Under the pieces are notes generated by a model that was given only the letters and a program-made list of their open reading frames with translations, had not been told where the DNA came from and did not search any database. Of a DNA stretch of 64,000 bases, positions 56,480-64,000 are shown piece after piece. A program made the position numbers and the translations under genes. Each line of letters opens with the position of its first letter. Within the stretch, counting starts at the first letter, position 1. This DNA is from JABFWF01 sp035539135 (GTDB taxonomy: Bacteria > Pseudomonadota > Gammaproteobacteria > Xanthomonadales > Xanthomonadaceae). The stretch spans positions 372,001 to 436,000 of the forward strand of contig DATLJD010000014.1 in NCBI GenBank assembly GCA_035539135.1, in the 5' to 3' direction.

Positions 56480-56699
56480 CCTGGCGGTCGTGCTCTACCA
56501 GGTGCTGTTCGTGGCGATCCTTTACCTGGCCAGCCGCTTCGGCACGAAAGCCCTGTTCATCGTCATGGCCGCGAGCCTCGTCTGGACCGCCACCCATCTG
56601 TTCTTCCCGCCACTGGCGGTGTTGCAGACCTGCGTCATCGTGGCCAGCTACTTCGTATTCCGGAGCCGGGCCAAGGCCCGGAAGCAGCACGCGGATTGA
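56472..56699 (+). CDS. Small two-helix membrane protein
   Basis: A 75-residue protein with two hydrophobic stretches, about residues 2-20 (SLAVVLYQVLFVAILYLAS) and 26-58, and a basic C-terminal tail (RSRAKARKQHAD). It overlaps the last 8 bases of the NERD gene, so it is probably coupled to it. No family is recognised. The arrangement nuclease plus tiny membrane protein is also found in defence modules, but I cannot claim that here. Length and overlap argue that it is a real gene, and the codon pattern resembles its neighbours. Confidence 0.55.
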   Translation: MISLAVVLYQVLFVAILYLASRFGTKALFIVMAASLVWTATHLFFPPLAVLQTCVIVASYFVFRSRAKARKQHAD

Positions 56700-56796
56700 G
56701 TCCTTCGCGCAAATGTCGATGCCGGCAACCTCTTCTCACGACCCGCTCATCCCCACGCCGGCACCCTCGGGGTCTTCGCACGAGGAGAGCGAGGCG

Positions 56797-57006
56797 ATGG
56801 CCAGACACGAGCAACCTTCCCGGCGGGATGCATCCGCGCGGCAGGCGGCCGAGCGCAGCAACAAGCGCCTGGCCGGCGGCGAGGCGCACCGCGATCCGGA
56901 GCGGCTGGAGATGGGCGGCAAGCGCCTGCATGCCGATGACACGCAGCGCCAGCGGATCGCCGACGAGCCGGACGAGGACGGGCTGAATGCGGAGCAGCAC
57001 CGTTAG
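56797..57006 (+). CDS. Small highly charged protein, unknown function
   Basis: A 69-residue hydrophilic protein, ARHEQPSRRDASARQAAERS at the start and DEPDEDGLNAEQHR at the end, with no membrane segment or Cys. A GAGGAGAGCGAGG sequence precedes the ATG at 56797, giving a plausible ribosome site; an upstream in-frame ATG at 56713 is possible. It is likely intrinsically disordered. No homology is evident, and it could be a chance ORF, although the start context is good. Confidence 0.4.
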   Translation: MARHEQPSRRDASARQAAERSNKRLAGGEAHRDPERLEMGGKRLHADDTQRQRIADEPDEDGLNAEQHR

Positions 57007-57021
57007 CGGTCGCGGAGCCGC

Positions 57022-57072
57022 GCCCTCAACCTCGCGCTGACGCGCTCGACCTCTCCAGCAAGCGGGAGAGGT
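57022..57072. repeat. Degenerate copy of the CCTCTCC intergenic repeat
   Basis: CCCTCAACCTCGCGCTGACGCGCT (inverted relative to 38519) followed by ACCTCTCC and GGAGAGGT around AGCAAGCG. It resembles 38492-38515 with mismatches. Confidence 0.5.
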
Positions 57073-57104
57073 GACAGCCAGTGAAGCCCCGCCCCGCCGC
57101 GCCC

Positions 57105-57110
57105 TAGAAT
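57105..57110 (+). promoter_or_regulatory. -10 box giving a probably leaderless dinB mRNA
   Basis: TAGAAT ends 6 bases before the dinB GTG at 57117, as for pcp. No LexA-type (SOS) box is seen around it. Confidence 0.45.
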
Positions 57111-57116
57111 GCCGGC

Positions 57117-58211
57117 GTGCCCCCGCCGCAGCGCAAGATCCTCCACGTCGACATGGACGCGTTCTACGCGTCGGTGGAGCAGCGCGACGACCCGGCGTTG
57201 CGCGGGCGGCCGGTGGTGGTGGCCTGGCGCGGGTCGCGCTCGGTGGTGTGCGCGGCCAGCTACGAGGCACGCCGCTTCGGCGTGCGCTCGGCGATGCCGG
57301 CGCTGCGCGCGGAGCGGCTGTGTCCGCAGGCGGTGTTCGTGCCCCCGGACTTCGTGCGCTACAAGGCGGTGTCGCGCCAGGTGCGGGCGATCTTCGCGCG
57401 GCATACCGACCTGATCGAGCCGCTGTCGCTGGACGAGGCCTACCTCGACGTCACCACCACGAAGACCGGCCTGCCGACGGCGACCGCCACCGCCGAGGCG
57501 ATCCGCGCCGCGATCCGCGAGGAGACGCAACTGACCGCGTCGGCGGGCGTCGCGCCGAACAAGTTCCTGGCCAAGATCGCCAGCGACTGGCGCAAGCCGG
57601 ACGGACTGTTCGTGGTGCGGCCGCACCAGGTCGAACGTTTCCTCGCCCCGCTGCCGGTCGGGCGCCTGCCGGGCGTGGGGCGGGTGATGGAGGCGAAACT
57701 CGCCGAACTCGGCGTCGCCACCGTCGCCCAGCTGCGCGCCCTGCCCTGCGCGCTGCTGGAACAGCGCTTCGGGCGCTGGGGGCGGCGCCTGCACGAGCTG
57801 TCCTTCGGCATCGACGAACACCCGGTGCAGCCCGAGCGGCCGACGCTGCAGATTTCGGCCGAGGACACCTTCGCGCAGGACCTGCACCTGGACGAGCTCG
57901 CGCCGCACATCCGCCGGCTGGCCGGGAAGGCCTGGGCGGGCTACCAGCACGAACTCGCCGATCCGCACGGGCGGATCGCGCGCACGGTGGTGCTCAAGCT
58001 GAAGACCAGCGACTTCCGCATCCTCACCCGCAGCCTGACCCCACCGCAGCGGCCGCAATCGCTGGCCGACGTCGCCGACATCGCCTGCGCGCTGCGCGAG
58101 CGGGTCGAGCTGCCCTCGCGCACCCGCTACCGGCTGGTCGGCGTGGGCCTGGCGGGCTTCGTGCCGCGCGACAGCCTGGCGGCGCAGCCGGAGCTGTTCG
58201 CGGACGCGTGA
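57117..58211 (+). CDS. dinB: DNA polymerase IV
   Basis: A 364-residue Y-family polymerase for error-prone bypass. N-terminal ILHVDMDAFYASVEQRDDP has the first metal-ligand Asp residues. SLDEAYLDV (Asp106, Glu107) is the second acidic set. Palm, fingers and thumb blocks (AGVAPNKFLAKIASDWRKPDG) and the little-finger domain (HGRIARTVVLKLKTSDFRIL) are complete. The start is GTG at 57117, close behind a TAGAAT -10 box, so the mRNA may be leaderless. Induction by DNA damage is usual in the family, but a visible LexA box is missing here. Confidence 0.93.
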   Translation: MPPPQRKILHVDMDAFYASVEQRDDPALRGRPVVVAWRGSRSVVCAASYEARRFGVRSAMPALRAERLCPQAVFVPPDFVRYKAVSRQVRAIFARHTDLIEPLSLDEAYLDVTTTKTGLPTATATAEAIRAAIREETQLTASAGVAPNKFLAKIASDWRKPDGLFVVRPHQVERFLAPLPVGRLPGVGRVMEAKLAELGVATVAQLRALPCALLEQRFGRWGRRLHELSFGIDEHPVQPERPTLQISAEDTFAQDLHLDELAPHIRRLAGKAWAGYQHELADPHGRIARTVVLKLKTSDFRILTRSLTPPQRPQSLADVADIACALRERVELPSRTRYRLVGVGLAGFVPRDSLAAQPELFADA

Positions 58212-58321
58212 AGCGGACGGGCTGAACAGGACTGCCGTTTCGCGCACGGGCGAACCCGGCGCTCACGCCCCGCGCGGCCGGCCTTGGCCACAATTCCGTC
58301 ACCTCCCCGACCACGCGCCGC

Positions 58322-59062
58322 ATGCCGAGCTTCAACGTCCTGACGGTGAACACGCACATGGGCTTCGGCCCCTTCAACCGCCGCTTCGTGCTGCCCGCGC
58401 TGCGCGACGCGATCCGCAGCGTGTCCGCGGACGTGGTGTTCCTGCAGGAAGTCCAGGGCGAGCACGCCGAACGCGCCGGGCGCCACGCGCAGTGGCCGGA
58501 GAGCCCGCACTACGAGTTCCTCGCCGACTCGATCTGGCCGCAGTACGCCTACGGCCGCAACGCCGCCTATCCGCACGGCCACCACGGCAACGCGCTGCTG
58601 TCGAAATTCCCGATCCTGCAGTACGAGAACCGCGACGTTTCCATCCACGGCCACGAGGGCCGCGGCCTGCTGCACTGCGTGCTCGGCTTGCCGGATGGAC
58701 CGCGGCTGCACGCGATCTGCACCCACCTCGGCCTGCTGGAGGGCCATCGCCGGCGCCAGCTGGAACTCCTGTGCGACGTGGTCGCGCGCGAAGTGCCGGC
58801 GGACGCACCGCTGATCGTCGCCGGCGATTTCAACGACTGGCGCGGCAAGGGCCACCCGCTGGTCGAGCGCTGCGGCCTGCACGAGGTGTTCCTGGCCGCG
58901 CACGGGCGGTTGGCGCGCAGCTTCCCGGCACGCTGGCCGCTGTTGCCGCTGGACCGGATTTACCTGCGCAACGCGCGCGCGACGCAGCCGCGCGTACTCT
59001 CCACGCGGCCATGGTCGCACCTGTCCGACCATGCGCCGCTGGTGGCGTGCGTGGAGGTCTGA
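58322..59062 (+). CDS. Endonuclease/exonuclease/phosphatase-family protein
   Basis: A 246-residue metal-dependent hydrolase of the EEP superfamily. LTVNTHMGFGPFNRR and VFLQEVQGE (Glu45 region) are the N-terminal metal-site blocks, GNALLSKFPIL is typical, and C-terminal AGDFNDWRGK and LSDHAPLVACVEV carry the Asp-Asn and Asp-His catalytic pairs. The substrate (nucleic acid, phosphoinositide or lipid) is unknown. It starts 2 bases before clsB in the same operon (stop 59062, clsB ATG 59065), the usual order in cardiolipin-synthase loci of this group. Confidence 0.88.
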   Translation: MPSFNVLTVNTHMGFGPFNRRFVLPALRDAIRSVSADVVFLQEVQGEHAERAGRHAQWPESPHYEFLADSIWPQYAYGRNAAYPHGHHGNALLSKFPILQYENRDVSIHGHEGRGLLHCVLGLPDGPRLHAICTHLGLLEGHRRRQLELLCDVVAREVPADAPLIVAGDFNDWRGKGHPLVERCGLHEVFLAAHGRLARSFPARWPLLPLDRIYLRNARATQPRVLSTRPWSHLSDHAPLVACVEV

Positions 59063-59064
59063 GG

Positions 59065-60264
59065 ATGGCCGCGTGGCGCGATGGCAACCGGGCGCAACTG
59101 CTGGAGAACGGCGAGGCCTTCTTCCCCGCCGTCCTGAACGCGATCGCGGCCGCGCGGCGCGAGGTGCTGCTGGAGACCTTCATCCTTGCCGAGGACAAGG
59201 TCGGTCATGCGCTCGCCGACGCGCTGGCCGCCGCGGCCCGGCGCGGCGTCGAGGTGCGGGTGATGGTCGACGGCTACGGCACGCCCGCGCTGTCGGCGGC
59301 CTTCCTCGAGCGGCTCGGGCCGCGCGTCGAGCTGCGCGTGTTCGATCCGCGGCCGCGCCTGTTCGGGATGCGGGTCAACCTGTTCCGCCGCATGCACCGC
59401 AAGCTGGTGGTGGTGGACGGCACCCGCGCGTTCATCGGCGGCATCAACTTCTCCGCCGACCACCTCGCCGACTTCGGGCCGGAGGCGAAGCAGGACTACG
59501 CTGCCCTGCTGGAAGGACCGATCGTCGCCGATATCCGCGATTTCGTCCGCGCCGCGTTCGCCTCCGACGGGACCGGCGAACGCTGGCGCGCCTCGCGCGA
59601 GGCGCGGCGCACCCGCCGCGGCGACGGCGAGGCGATGTTGCTGCTGCGCGACAACGGCCGCCGCGCGACCGCGATCGAGGATGCCTACCGCCGCGCGATC
59701 CGCGCCACGCGCCGCGAGATCGTGATCGCGAACGCCTACTTCTTCCCGGGCTACGGCTTCGTGCGCGAGCTGCGCCGCGCGGCGCGGCGCGGCGTAGCGG
59801 TGTCGTTGCTGCTGCAGGGCGAGCCGGACACGCCGGCGGCGCGGATCGCCGCGCGCCTGCTGTACCGGCCGCTCATCGAATCCGGCGTGCGCATCCACGA
59901 GTACTGCCGGCGACCGTTCCACGGCAAGGTCGCGGTGTTCGACGGGGAGTGGGCGATGGTCGGCTCGAGCAACCTCGATCCGCTGAGCCTGTCGCTCAAC
60001 CTCGAGGCCAACGTGCTGGTGCGCGACCGGGCCTTCGCCTGCGACCTGCAGGCGCGGTTGCAGCTGCTGCAGGCCGCGCATTGCCGCGCGGTCGACGCCG
60101 ACGGCGTGCCCGGCAGCGCATTCGGCGACGCGCTGCTGCGGCCGCTCGTGTTCCATTGCCTGCGCCGCTTTCCGGCCTGGGCCGGGTTGCTGCCCGCGCA
60201 CACGCCGCGGATCGCGCCGGTGGGCAGCGCGTGCGACGGCGACCAGGTCGGGAAGGCGGCATGA
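59065..60264 (+). CDS. clsB: Cardiolipin synthase ClsB
   Basis: A 399-residue phospholipase-D-fold enzyme joining phosphatidylglycerol molecules to cardiolipin. The two HKD motifs are MHRKLVVVDGTRAFIGGINFS and FHGKVAVFDGEWAMVGSSNLDP, both with the full His-Lys-Asp pattern. Length and absence of N-terminal transmembrane helices suit ClsB. The ATG at 59065 follows GAGG. It overlaps the downstream membrane protein gene by 4 bases (ATGA). It probably acts at the inner membrane with the UPF0104 protein; the EEP protein upstream may be a third partner. Confidence 0.9.
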   Translation: MAAWRDGNRAQLLENGEAFFPAVLNAIAAARREVLLETFILAEDKVGHALADALAAAARRGVEVRVMVDGYGTPALSAAFLERLGPRVELRVFDPRPRLFGMRVNLFRRMHRKLVVVDGTRAFIGGINFSADHLADFGPEAKQDYAALLEGPIVADIRDFVRAAFASDGTGERWRASREARRTRRGDGEAMLLLRDNGRRATAIEDAYRRAIRATRREIVIANAYFFPGYGFVRELRRAARRGVAVSLLLQGEPDTPAARIAARLLYRPLIESGVRIHEYCRRPFHGKVAVFDGEWAMVGSSNLDPLSLSLNLEANVLVRDRAFACDLQARLQLLQAAHCRAVDADGVPGSAFGDALLRPLVFHCLRRFPAWAGLLPAHTPRIAPVGSACDGDQVGKAA

Positions 60265-61334
60265 TCGCGCGGCATCCGCGCCTGCGGCTGATCGCGCGCG
60301 CCGCCTTCTATGGCTTCCTCGTGCTGGTGGCGGTGCTGCTGGCGCGCTACGCGCGCGGCATCGACTGGGGCCAGGTGGGCGCGGCGATCGCGGGTTACGG
60401 CTGGCGCCCGCTGGCGCTGGCCGCGTTGCTCACGAGCGCCAGCTACCTGCTCTACTGCGGCTACGACCTGGCCGCGCGCCGCTACGCCGGCCACGCGCTG
60501 CGTACCCGGCGGGTGATGCTGATCGCCTTCATCAGTTACGCGCTGAGCATGAACATCGGCGCCCTGCTCGGCGGCGCCGGCTTCCGCCTGCGGCTGTACT
60601 CGCGCGCCGGCCTGTCGCTGGCGACCACGACCCGGATCATCGGCTTCAGCACGGCGACCAACTGGCTCGGTTACCTGCTGGTCGCCGGCGCGCTGTTCGC
60701 CGGCCGCACGCTGGCGCCGCCGGCGTCCTGGCGGATCGGCACCGGCGGGCTGCAGGCGCTGGGCGTGCTGATGCTGCTGCTGGTGGCGGCCTATCTCGTC
60801 GCCTGCCGGGCGACACGCGGCCGCGTGTTCCACCTGCGCGGCCACCACTTCCGCTTCCCGGGCCCGGGGCTGGCGCTGGTCCAGTTGCTGCTCGCCGCCT
60901 GCGACTGGATGCTGATGGCGGCCATCCTGTACGTGCTGTTGCATGGCGCGGTCGGCTACCCGCTGGTGCTGGCGGTGCTGCTGGTCGCCGCCGTCGGCAC
61001 CGCGGTGACGCACGTGCCGGCGGGGATCGGCGTGCTGGAGGCGATCTTCGTCGCCCTGCTCGGCGCGCTGGTGCCGGACGCACGCCTGATCGCCGCGGTG
61101 CTGACCTACCGCGCGGTGTACTACCTGCTGCCGCTGCTGGTGGCGATGGCGCTCTACGCGGCGCTGGAGGCGCGCCGGCACCGACCGCTGTGGCGGGTGC
61201 GCGAGGTCAAGGCCGATAGCGCAGCTGCAGACGCAGGCTGGTCAACGGATCGTGCTCGCGATCGCCACCTTCCTGGCGGCGCACCTCCAGCGGGACGTAC
61301 AGCAATTCGGCGCCCACGCTCCAGCGCGCGGTGA
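60261..61334 (+). CDS. UPF0104/lysylphosphatidylglycerol synthase-like membrane protein
   Basis: A 357-residue integral membrane protein with seven to eight helices. GALLGGAGFRLRLYSRAGLS is the family hallmark (cytoplasmic loop with RLRLY), and THVPAGIGVLEAIFVALLG is the later conserved block. Homologues follow clsB-type genes in Proteobacteria. The normal end is near HRPLWRVRE; the frame then runs 128 bases past 61207 antisense into the next gene, giving a tail of about 40 low-complexity residues. The last third is therefore suspicious. It could be a stop-loss or a frameshift near 61200. Coupled to clsB. Confidence 0.82.
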   Translation: MIARHPRLRLIARAAFYGFLVLVAVLLARYARGIDWGQVGAAIAGYGWRPLALAALLTSASYLLYCGYDLAARRYAGHALRTRRVMLIAFISYALSMNIGALLGGAGFRLRLYSRAGLSLATTTRIIGFSTATNWLGYLLVAGALFAGRTLAPPASWRIGTGGLQALGVLMLLLVAAYLVACRATRGRVFHLRGHHFRFPGPGLALVQLLLAACDWMLMAAILYVLLHGAVGYPLVLAVLLVAAVGTAVTHVPAGIGVLEAIFVALLGALVPDARLIAAVLTYRAVYYLLPLLVAMALYAALEARRHRPLWRVREVKADSAAADAGWSTDRARDRHLPGGAPPAGRTAIRRPRSSAR

Positions 61335-62091
61335 GGTCGCGCTGCGCGCCGACCACGAACAACGGCAACACCGAATCGGCCTGCAGCAGCGACAGGTCGT
61401 GCTGGTCGTAGGTCAGCGCGTCCACCTGCACTTCGGTCTCCGCACGCACCGCGCCCACCGTCGCGTGCCAGCGCCAGTCGGCGGCGGCCCAGGACGATGT
61501 CAGATCGAGCCCGTAGTAGTTGAGCGCGACCCGGTCGCGCGAGGCCGCTTGGCAGCCGTAGGGGTTGCGCTCGCTGTCCTCGACGCCGGCCAGCCGCTCC
61601 GGGCAGGTGATGTCGCCGTGCACGCGGCCGTGCTGGCCGAACAGGCGCACCGACAGGGTGTAGGAGCCGCGCTCGAGCAGGCGGCGGCCGATCCCGAGCG
61701 CCACCAGGTCGCGGGCCTCGGTGTGCTCGACCTCCACCGGCGGTGTGTAGCCGATCTCGCCCACCCAGCCGCCCGGCAGCCCGATCCAGCCGTGCAGGCG
61801 GCCGAACACCGGCGAGCGGTTGAGGTCTTCCGACTTGAACCCGTTGAAGCCGACCTGACGCTGCTCCTCGCTCAGCCGCGGAACGTGGCCGAGGTCGACC
61901 GCGACCTGACAGCGTCCCGGCGCCAGCGCCGGCGTCTCCCCGCCGGCGGTCATCAACGTACTCGCCGCGAAGTAGTTCATCGCCCAGGCTTCCGGACGGT
62001 GCGCGTCGAGATGCTCGTCCGCGCGCACGATCGTCTGGGCGTCCGCGGCCGGTCCGATCAACAGCAGGCACGTGAATACGAGCGCGCGCAT
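61207..62091 (-). CDS. Exported protein of unknown function, probably envelope-associated
   Basis: A 294-residue protein with a Sec signal (1-19, LLLIGPAADAQ). The body is beta-rich: WIGLPGGWVGEIGYTPPV, LSVRLFGQHGRVHGDITC, LNYYGLDLTSSWAAADWRW, LPLFVVGAQRDLTARWSVG and a final strand-like LRLQLRYRP. This alternating pattern suggests an outer-membrane beta-barrel or a beta-sandwich, but the usual terminal aromatic residue is missing. There are three Cys. No family is recognised. The start ATG at 62091 is set by the signal peptide. It overlaps the UPF0104 gene tail by 128 bases on the opposite strand. The 284-base gap to 62376 holds no evident gene. Confidence 0.65.
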   Translation of the reverse strand: MRALVFTCLLLIGPAADAQTIVRADEHLDAHRPEAWAMNYFAASTLMTAGGETPALAPGRCQVAVDLGHVPRLSEEQRQVGFNGFKSEDLNRSPVFGRLHGWIGLPGGWVGEIGYTPPVEVEHTEARDLVALGIGRRLLERGSYTLSVRLFGQHGRVHGDITCPERLAGVEDSERNPYGCQAASRDRVALNYYGLDLTSSWAAADWRWHATVGAVRAETEVQVDALTYDQHDLSLLQADSVLPLFVVGAQRDLTARWSVGAELLYVPLEVRRQEGGDREHDPLTSLRLQLRYRP

Positions 62092-62375
62092 GGCGTTCCC
62101 CGCCGGCTTGGACGGCGCGATCCTACCCCCGTTCTTGCTGCCCGTGCATTCACCCGCGCAGCTCGGGGCGCGTCCCCGCATCGGCGGTACGGGGCTCCCC
62201 GGGCGCAGGAGGTTTGCACACCCGGGCACTTGCCCTCGCAAGGGTGACGGAGTAGACCGGGGCCGCTTTCCCGGACACGGGCATCGCGGGTTTCCGGGCC
62301 GATGCGCTGGCCCTCCCGGAACGCGGCGCCCGTTCCTACCGATAGGGGGCAAGCGGCCAGCAACGGAGGTCTGCC

Positions 62376-63980
62376 ATGCATCCCACACCCATTCGCCTTG
62401 CCCTGGCGGTCGCGCTCGGGCTCGCCGCGTTGCCGGCGAACGCCACCTTCCACCTGATGAAGGTGGTGGAAGTCTTCGCGGGCACGCCCGCATCTCCCAA
62501 TGCGCAATACGTCGTCATCCAGATGTACGCAAGCGGCCAGAACCTGGTCAACGGCCACACGTTGACCGTCTTCAACGGCGCCGGGCAGCAGGTCGGCAGC
62601 TTCGCGTTCACCCACAACGTGGCCAGCGGCGCCAACCAGTCCAAGATCCTGATCGCCACGCCCGAGGCGGCCGGCTTCTTCAGCGTCACGCCGGACCTGA
62701 CCATGAGTGCAGCCATCCTCGCCGCGGGCGGCAAGGTGTGCTTCGCCGACACCATCGACTGCGTGGCCTGGGGCGCCTACACCGGCGGCAGCGCGGGCGT
62801 CGGCCCGCCCTTCAATCCCGGCGGCGGCATCACGCCCGGCCGCGCGATCCTGCGTCGGCTGGACATCGCGGGCTCCGCGTCCATCCTGGACGCGCTCGAC
62901 GACACCGGCAGTTCCGCCAACGACTTCCGCTTCGGCACGCCCGGACCGAGAAACAACGCCGGCATGCTCGGCCACGCACCCGCCAACACCTGCGGCAACG
63001 GCACGGTTGAGGGGCTGGAACAGTGCGACGACCGCAACGTCACCAGCGGCGACGGATGCTCCAGCGTCTGCGCGCTGGAGGAAGGAGCATCCACCCGCCG
63101 CGTGGCGACCGACTACAACGGCGACGGCCGCTCCGACCTGTTCTGGCGCAATGGCTCCACCGGCGGCAACGTGATCTGGCGATCGGCAAGCGCGCAAAGC
63201 TCGCAGTCGCTGCCAAGCGTTATCGTGCAATGGCAGGTAGTGGGCGAAGGCGACGTGGATGGCGACGGCGCCTCGGATGTCGTCTGGCGCAACGCCAGCA
63301 CCGGCGCGGACGTCATTTGGCGCTCCGGCAATCCCGCGAGGTCGCTGCCGATGACCGGCGTCACCGTCCTCAGCTGGCGCATCGTTGGCGTCGGCGATTT
63401 CGACGGGGACGGACGTGCCGACGTGTTGTGGCGCAACGCCAGTTCAGGCGCCAACGTCATCTGGCGCTCCGGCAACTCCGCGACCTCGCAGGTGGTAACG
63501 AGGGTGGAGGACACCAACTGGCGGGTGGTTGGCATCGGCGACTTCGACGGCGACGGCAAGTCGGACGTCCTGTGGCGCAACGTGCGCACCGGCGGCAACA
63601 TCATCTGGCGCTCGGCACTCTCCTCGAACCCGCTGGGGGTAACGGCGGTCACGACCCTGAGCTGGCAGATCGTCGGGATCGGCGACTTCGATGGCGACGG
63701 CAAGTCGGACATCCTGTGGCGCAATGCCAGCAGCGGCGGCAACACCATCTGGCGATCCGCCAGCAGCGCCGCCACCGTCGCGGTGACCACCGTCGCGGAC
63801 CGCAACTGGCGCGTGTCCGCGATCGGCGACTACAACGGCGACGGCAGGTCGGACATCCTGTGGCGGAACGCAGCCACCGGCGCCGGAGTCATCTGGCGCT
63901 CGGCCAATTCGGGAAGTCGCACCGAGGTCACGACCGTCACCAACTTGGCGTGGTCCGTCGTGCCGCGCCAGGGACAATGA
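62376..63980 (+). CDS. Secreted FG-GAP/VCBS-like repeat protein with a Cys-rich DUF4215 module
   Basis: A 534-residue exported protein (signal 1-23, ALGLAALPANA). Residues 25-200 form an N-terminal lamin-tail-like beta domain. Residues about 206-232 have a Cys-rich motif, CGNGTVEGLEQCDD then GDGCSSVC, the DUF4215/myxo-type repeat. Residues 243-530 contain six roughly 48-residue repeats, each with a DxDGDGxSD calcium loop (for example GDFDGDGKSDVLWRN) followed by a W-R-S segment, which form a beta-propeller-like structure. It may bind ligand or surface. The repeats are also strongly similar at DNA level. Confidence 0.85.
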   Translation: MHPTPIRLALAVALGLAALPANATFHLMKVVEVFAGTPASPNAQYVVIQMYASGQNLVNGHTLTVFNGAGQQVGSFAFTHNVASGANQSKILIATPEAAGFFSVTPDLTMSAAILAAGGKVCFADTIDCVAWGAYTGGSAGVGPPFNPGGGITPGRAILRRLDIAGSASILDALDDTGSSANDFRFGTPGPRNNAGMLGHAPANTCGNGTVEGLEQCDDRNVTSGDGCSSVCALEEGASTRRVATDYNGDGRSDLFWRNGSTGGNVIWRSASAQSSQSLPSVIVQWQVVGEGDVDGDGASDVVWRNASTGADVIWRSGNPARSLPMTGVTVLSWRIVGVGDFDGDGRADVLWRNASSGANVIWRSGNSATSQVVTRVEDTNWRVVGIGDFDGDGKSDVLWRNVRTGGNIIWRSALSSNPLGVTAVTTLSWQIVGIGDFDGDGKSDILWRNASSGGNTIWRSASSAATVAVTTVADRNWRVSAIGDYNGDGRSDILWRNAATGAGVIWRSANSGSRTEVTTVTNLAWSVVPRQGQ

Positions 63981-64000
63981 CCTCTCCGACCGGTCGCCTG

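Noticed and set aside
57100..57120. LexA (SOS) box at dinB
   Set aside because: No CTG-N10-CAG-like or other recognisable LexA palindrome is visible near the start.
63110..63970. Regular roughly 144-bp DNA repeats as a CRISPR-like array or minisatellite
   Set aside because: They are the FG-GAP coding repeats of one open reading frame, with conserved calcium-binding loops.

Overview
The window is a 64 kb stretch of very GC-rich chromosome. Gene content and order point to a gammaproteobacterium of the Xanthomonadaceae (Lysobacter/Luteimonas-like). Supporting signs are purB next to roxA, sucA-sucB-lpd, PilZ/GGDEF signalling, a class III PHA synthase, DUF2058/DUF2884/DUF4892 proteins and abundant REP-like intergenic hairpins. 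The genus cannot be fixed from the sequence alone. About 65 genes are supported. The two ends cut into neighbouring loci (a cation-efflux protein at the left).

Left part (1-19.5 kb): c-di-GMP proteins (PilZ, PAS-GGDEF), tcdA, a small c-type cytochrome-like protein, an M35 metallopeptidase, ugd-slyX, and two FKBP prolyl isomerases, one with a duplicated dimerisation domain. A GntR(YtrA)-ABC transporter operon carries a clear operator over its promoter. The purine/TCA genes fumC and purB-roxA-GNAT follow.

Middle (19.5-38 kb): the 2-oxoglutarate dehydrogenase operon sucA-sucB-lpd; a hybrid histidine kinase divergent from a stand-alone receiver and Nudix pair; an MltD-like lytic transglycosylase; a HerA-like ATPase with greB; an OmpA/DUF4892 protein; and rimO. 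Next comes a run of overlapping genes (dienelactone hydrolase, HIT protein, pxpB, pxpC).

38-50 kb: pxpBC, a DUF885 metallopeptidase, pxpA, DUF969/DUF979 membrane proteins and pcp form a coherent pyroglutamyl-peptide/5-oxoproline salvage locus. Class III PHA synthase (phaE-phaC), pssA, an FMN reductase, 3-hydroxybutyrate dehydrogenase and gluconokinase follow.

50-57 kb is the most accessory-looking part. It holds a single-chain MmeI-like (type IIL) restriction-modification enzyme whose target-recognition segment has visibly lower GC than the rest of the gene. An apparent +1 frameshift sits at the right edge of that segment. A membrane protein, a NERD nuclease-domain protein with zinc ribbon, and small ORFs follow. 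57-64 kb has dinB, an EEP-family phosphatase/nuclease, clsB with a UPF0104 membrane protein, and a secreted FG-GAP repeat protein.

Three 110-bp palindromic elements of one family (25.4, 28.6 and 44.8 kb) have ends that co-vary between copies. Part of one copy lies in a 105-bp tandem duplication that also copies the end of the Nudix gene. No tRNA, rRNA, CRISPR array, complete IS element or origin was seen.
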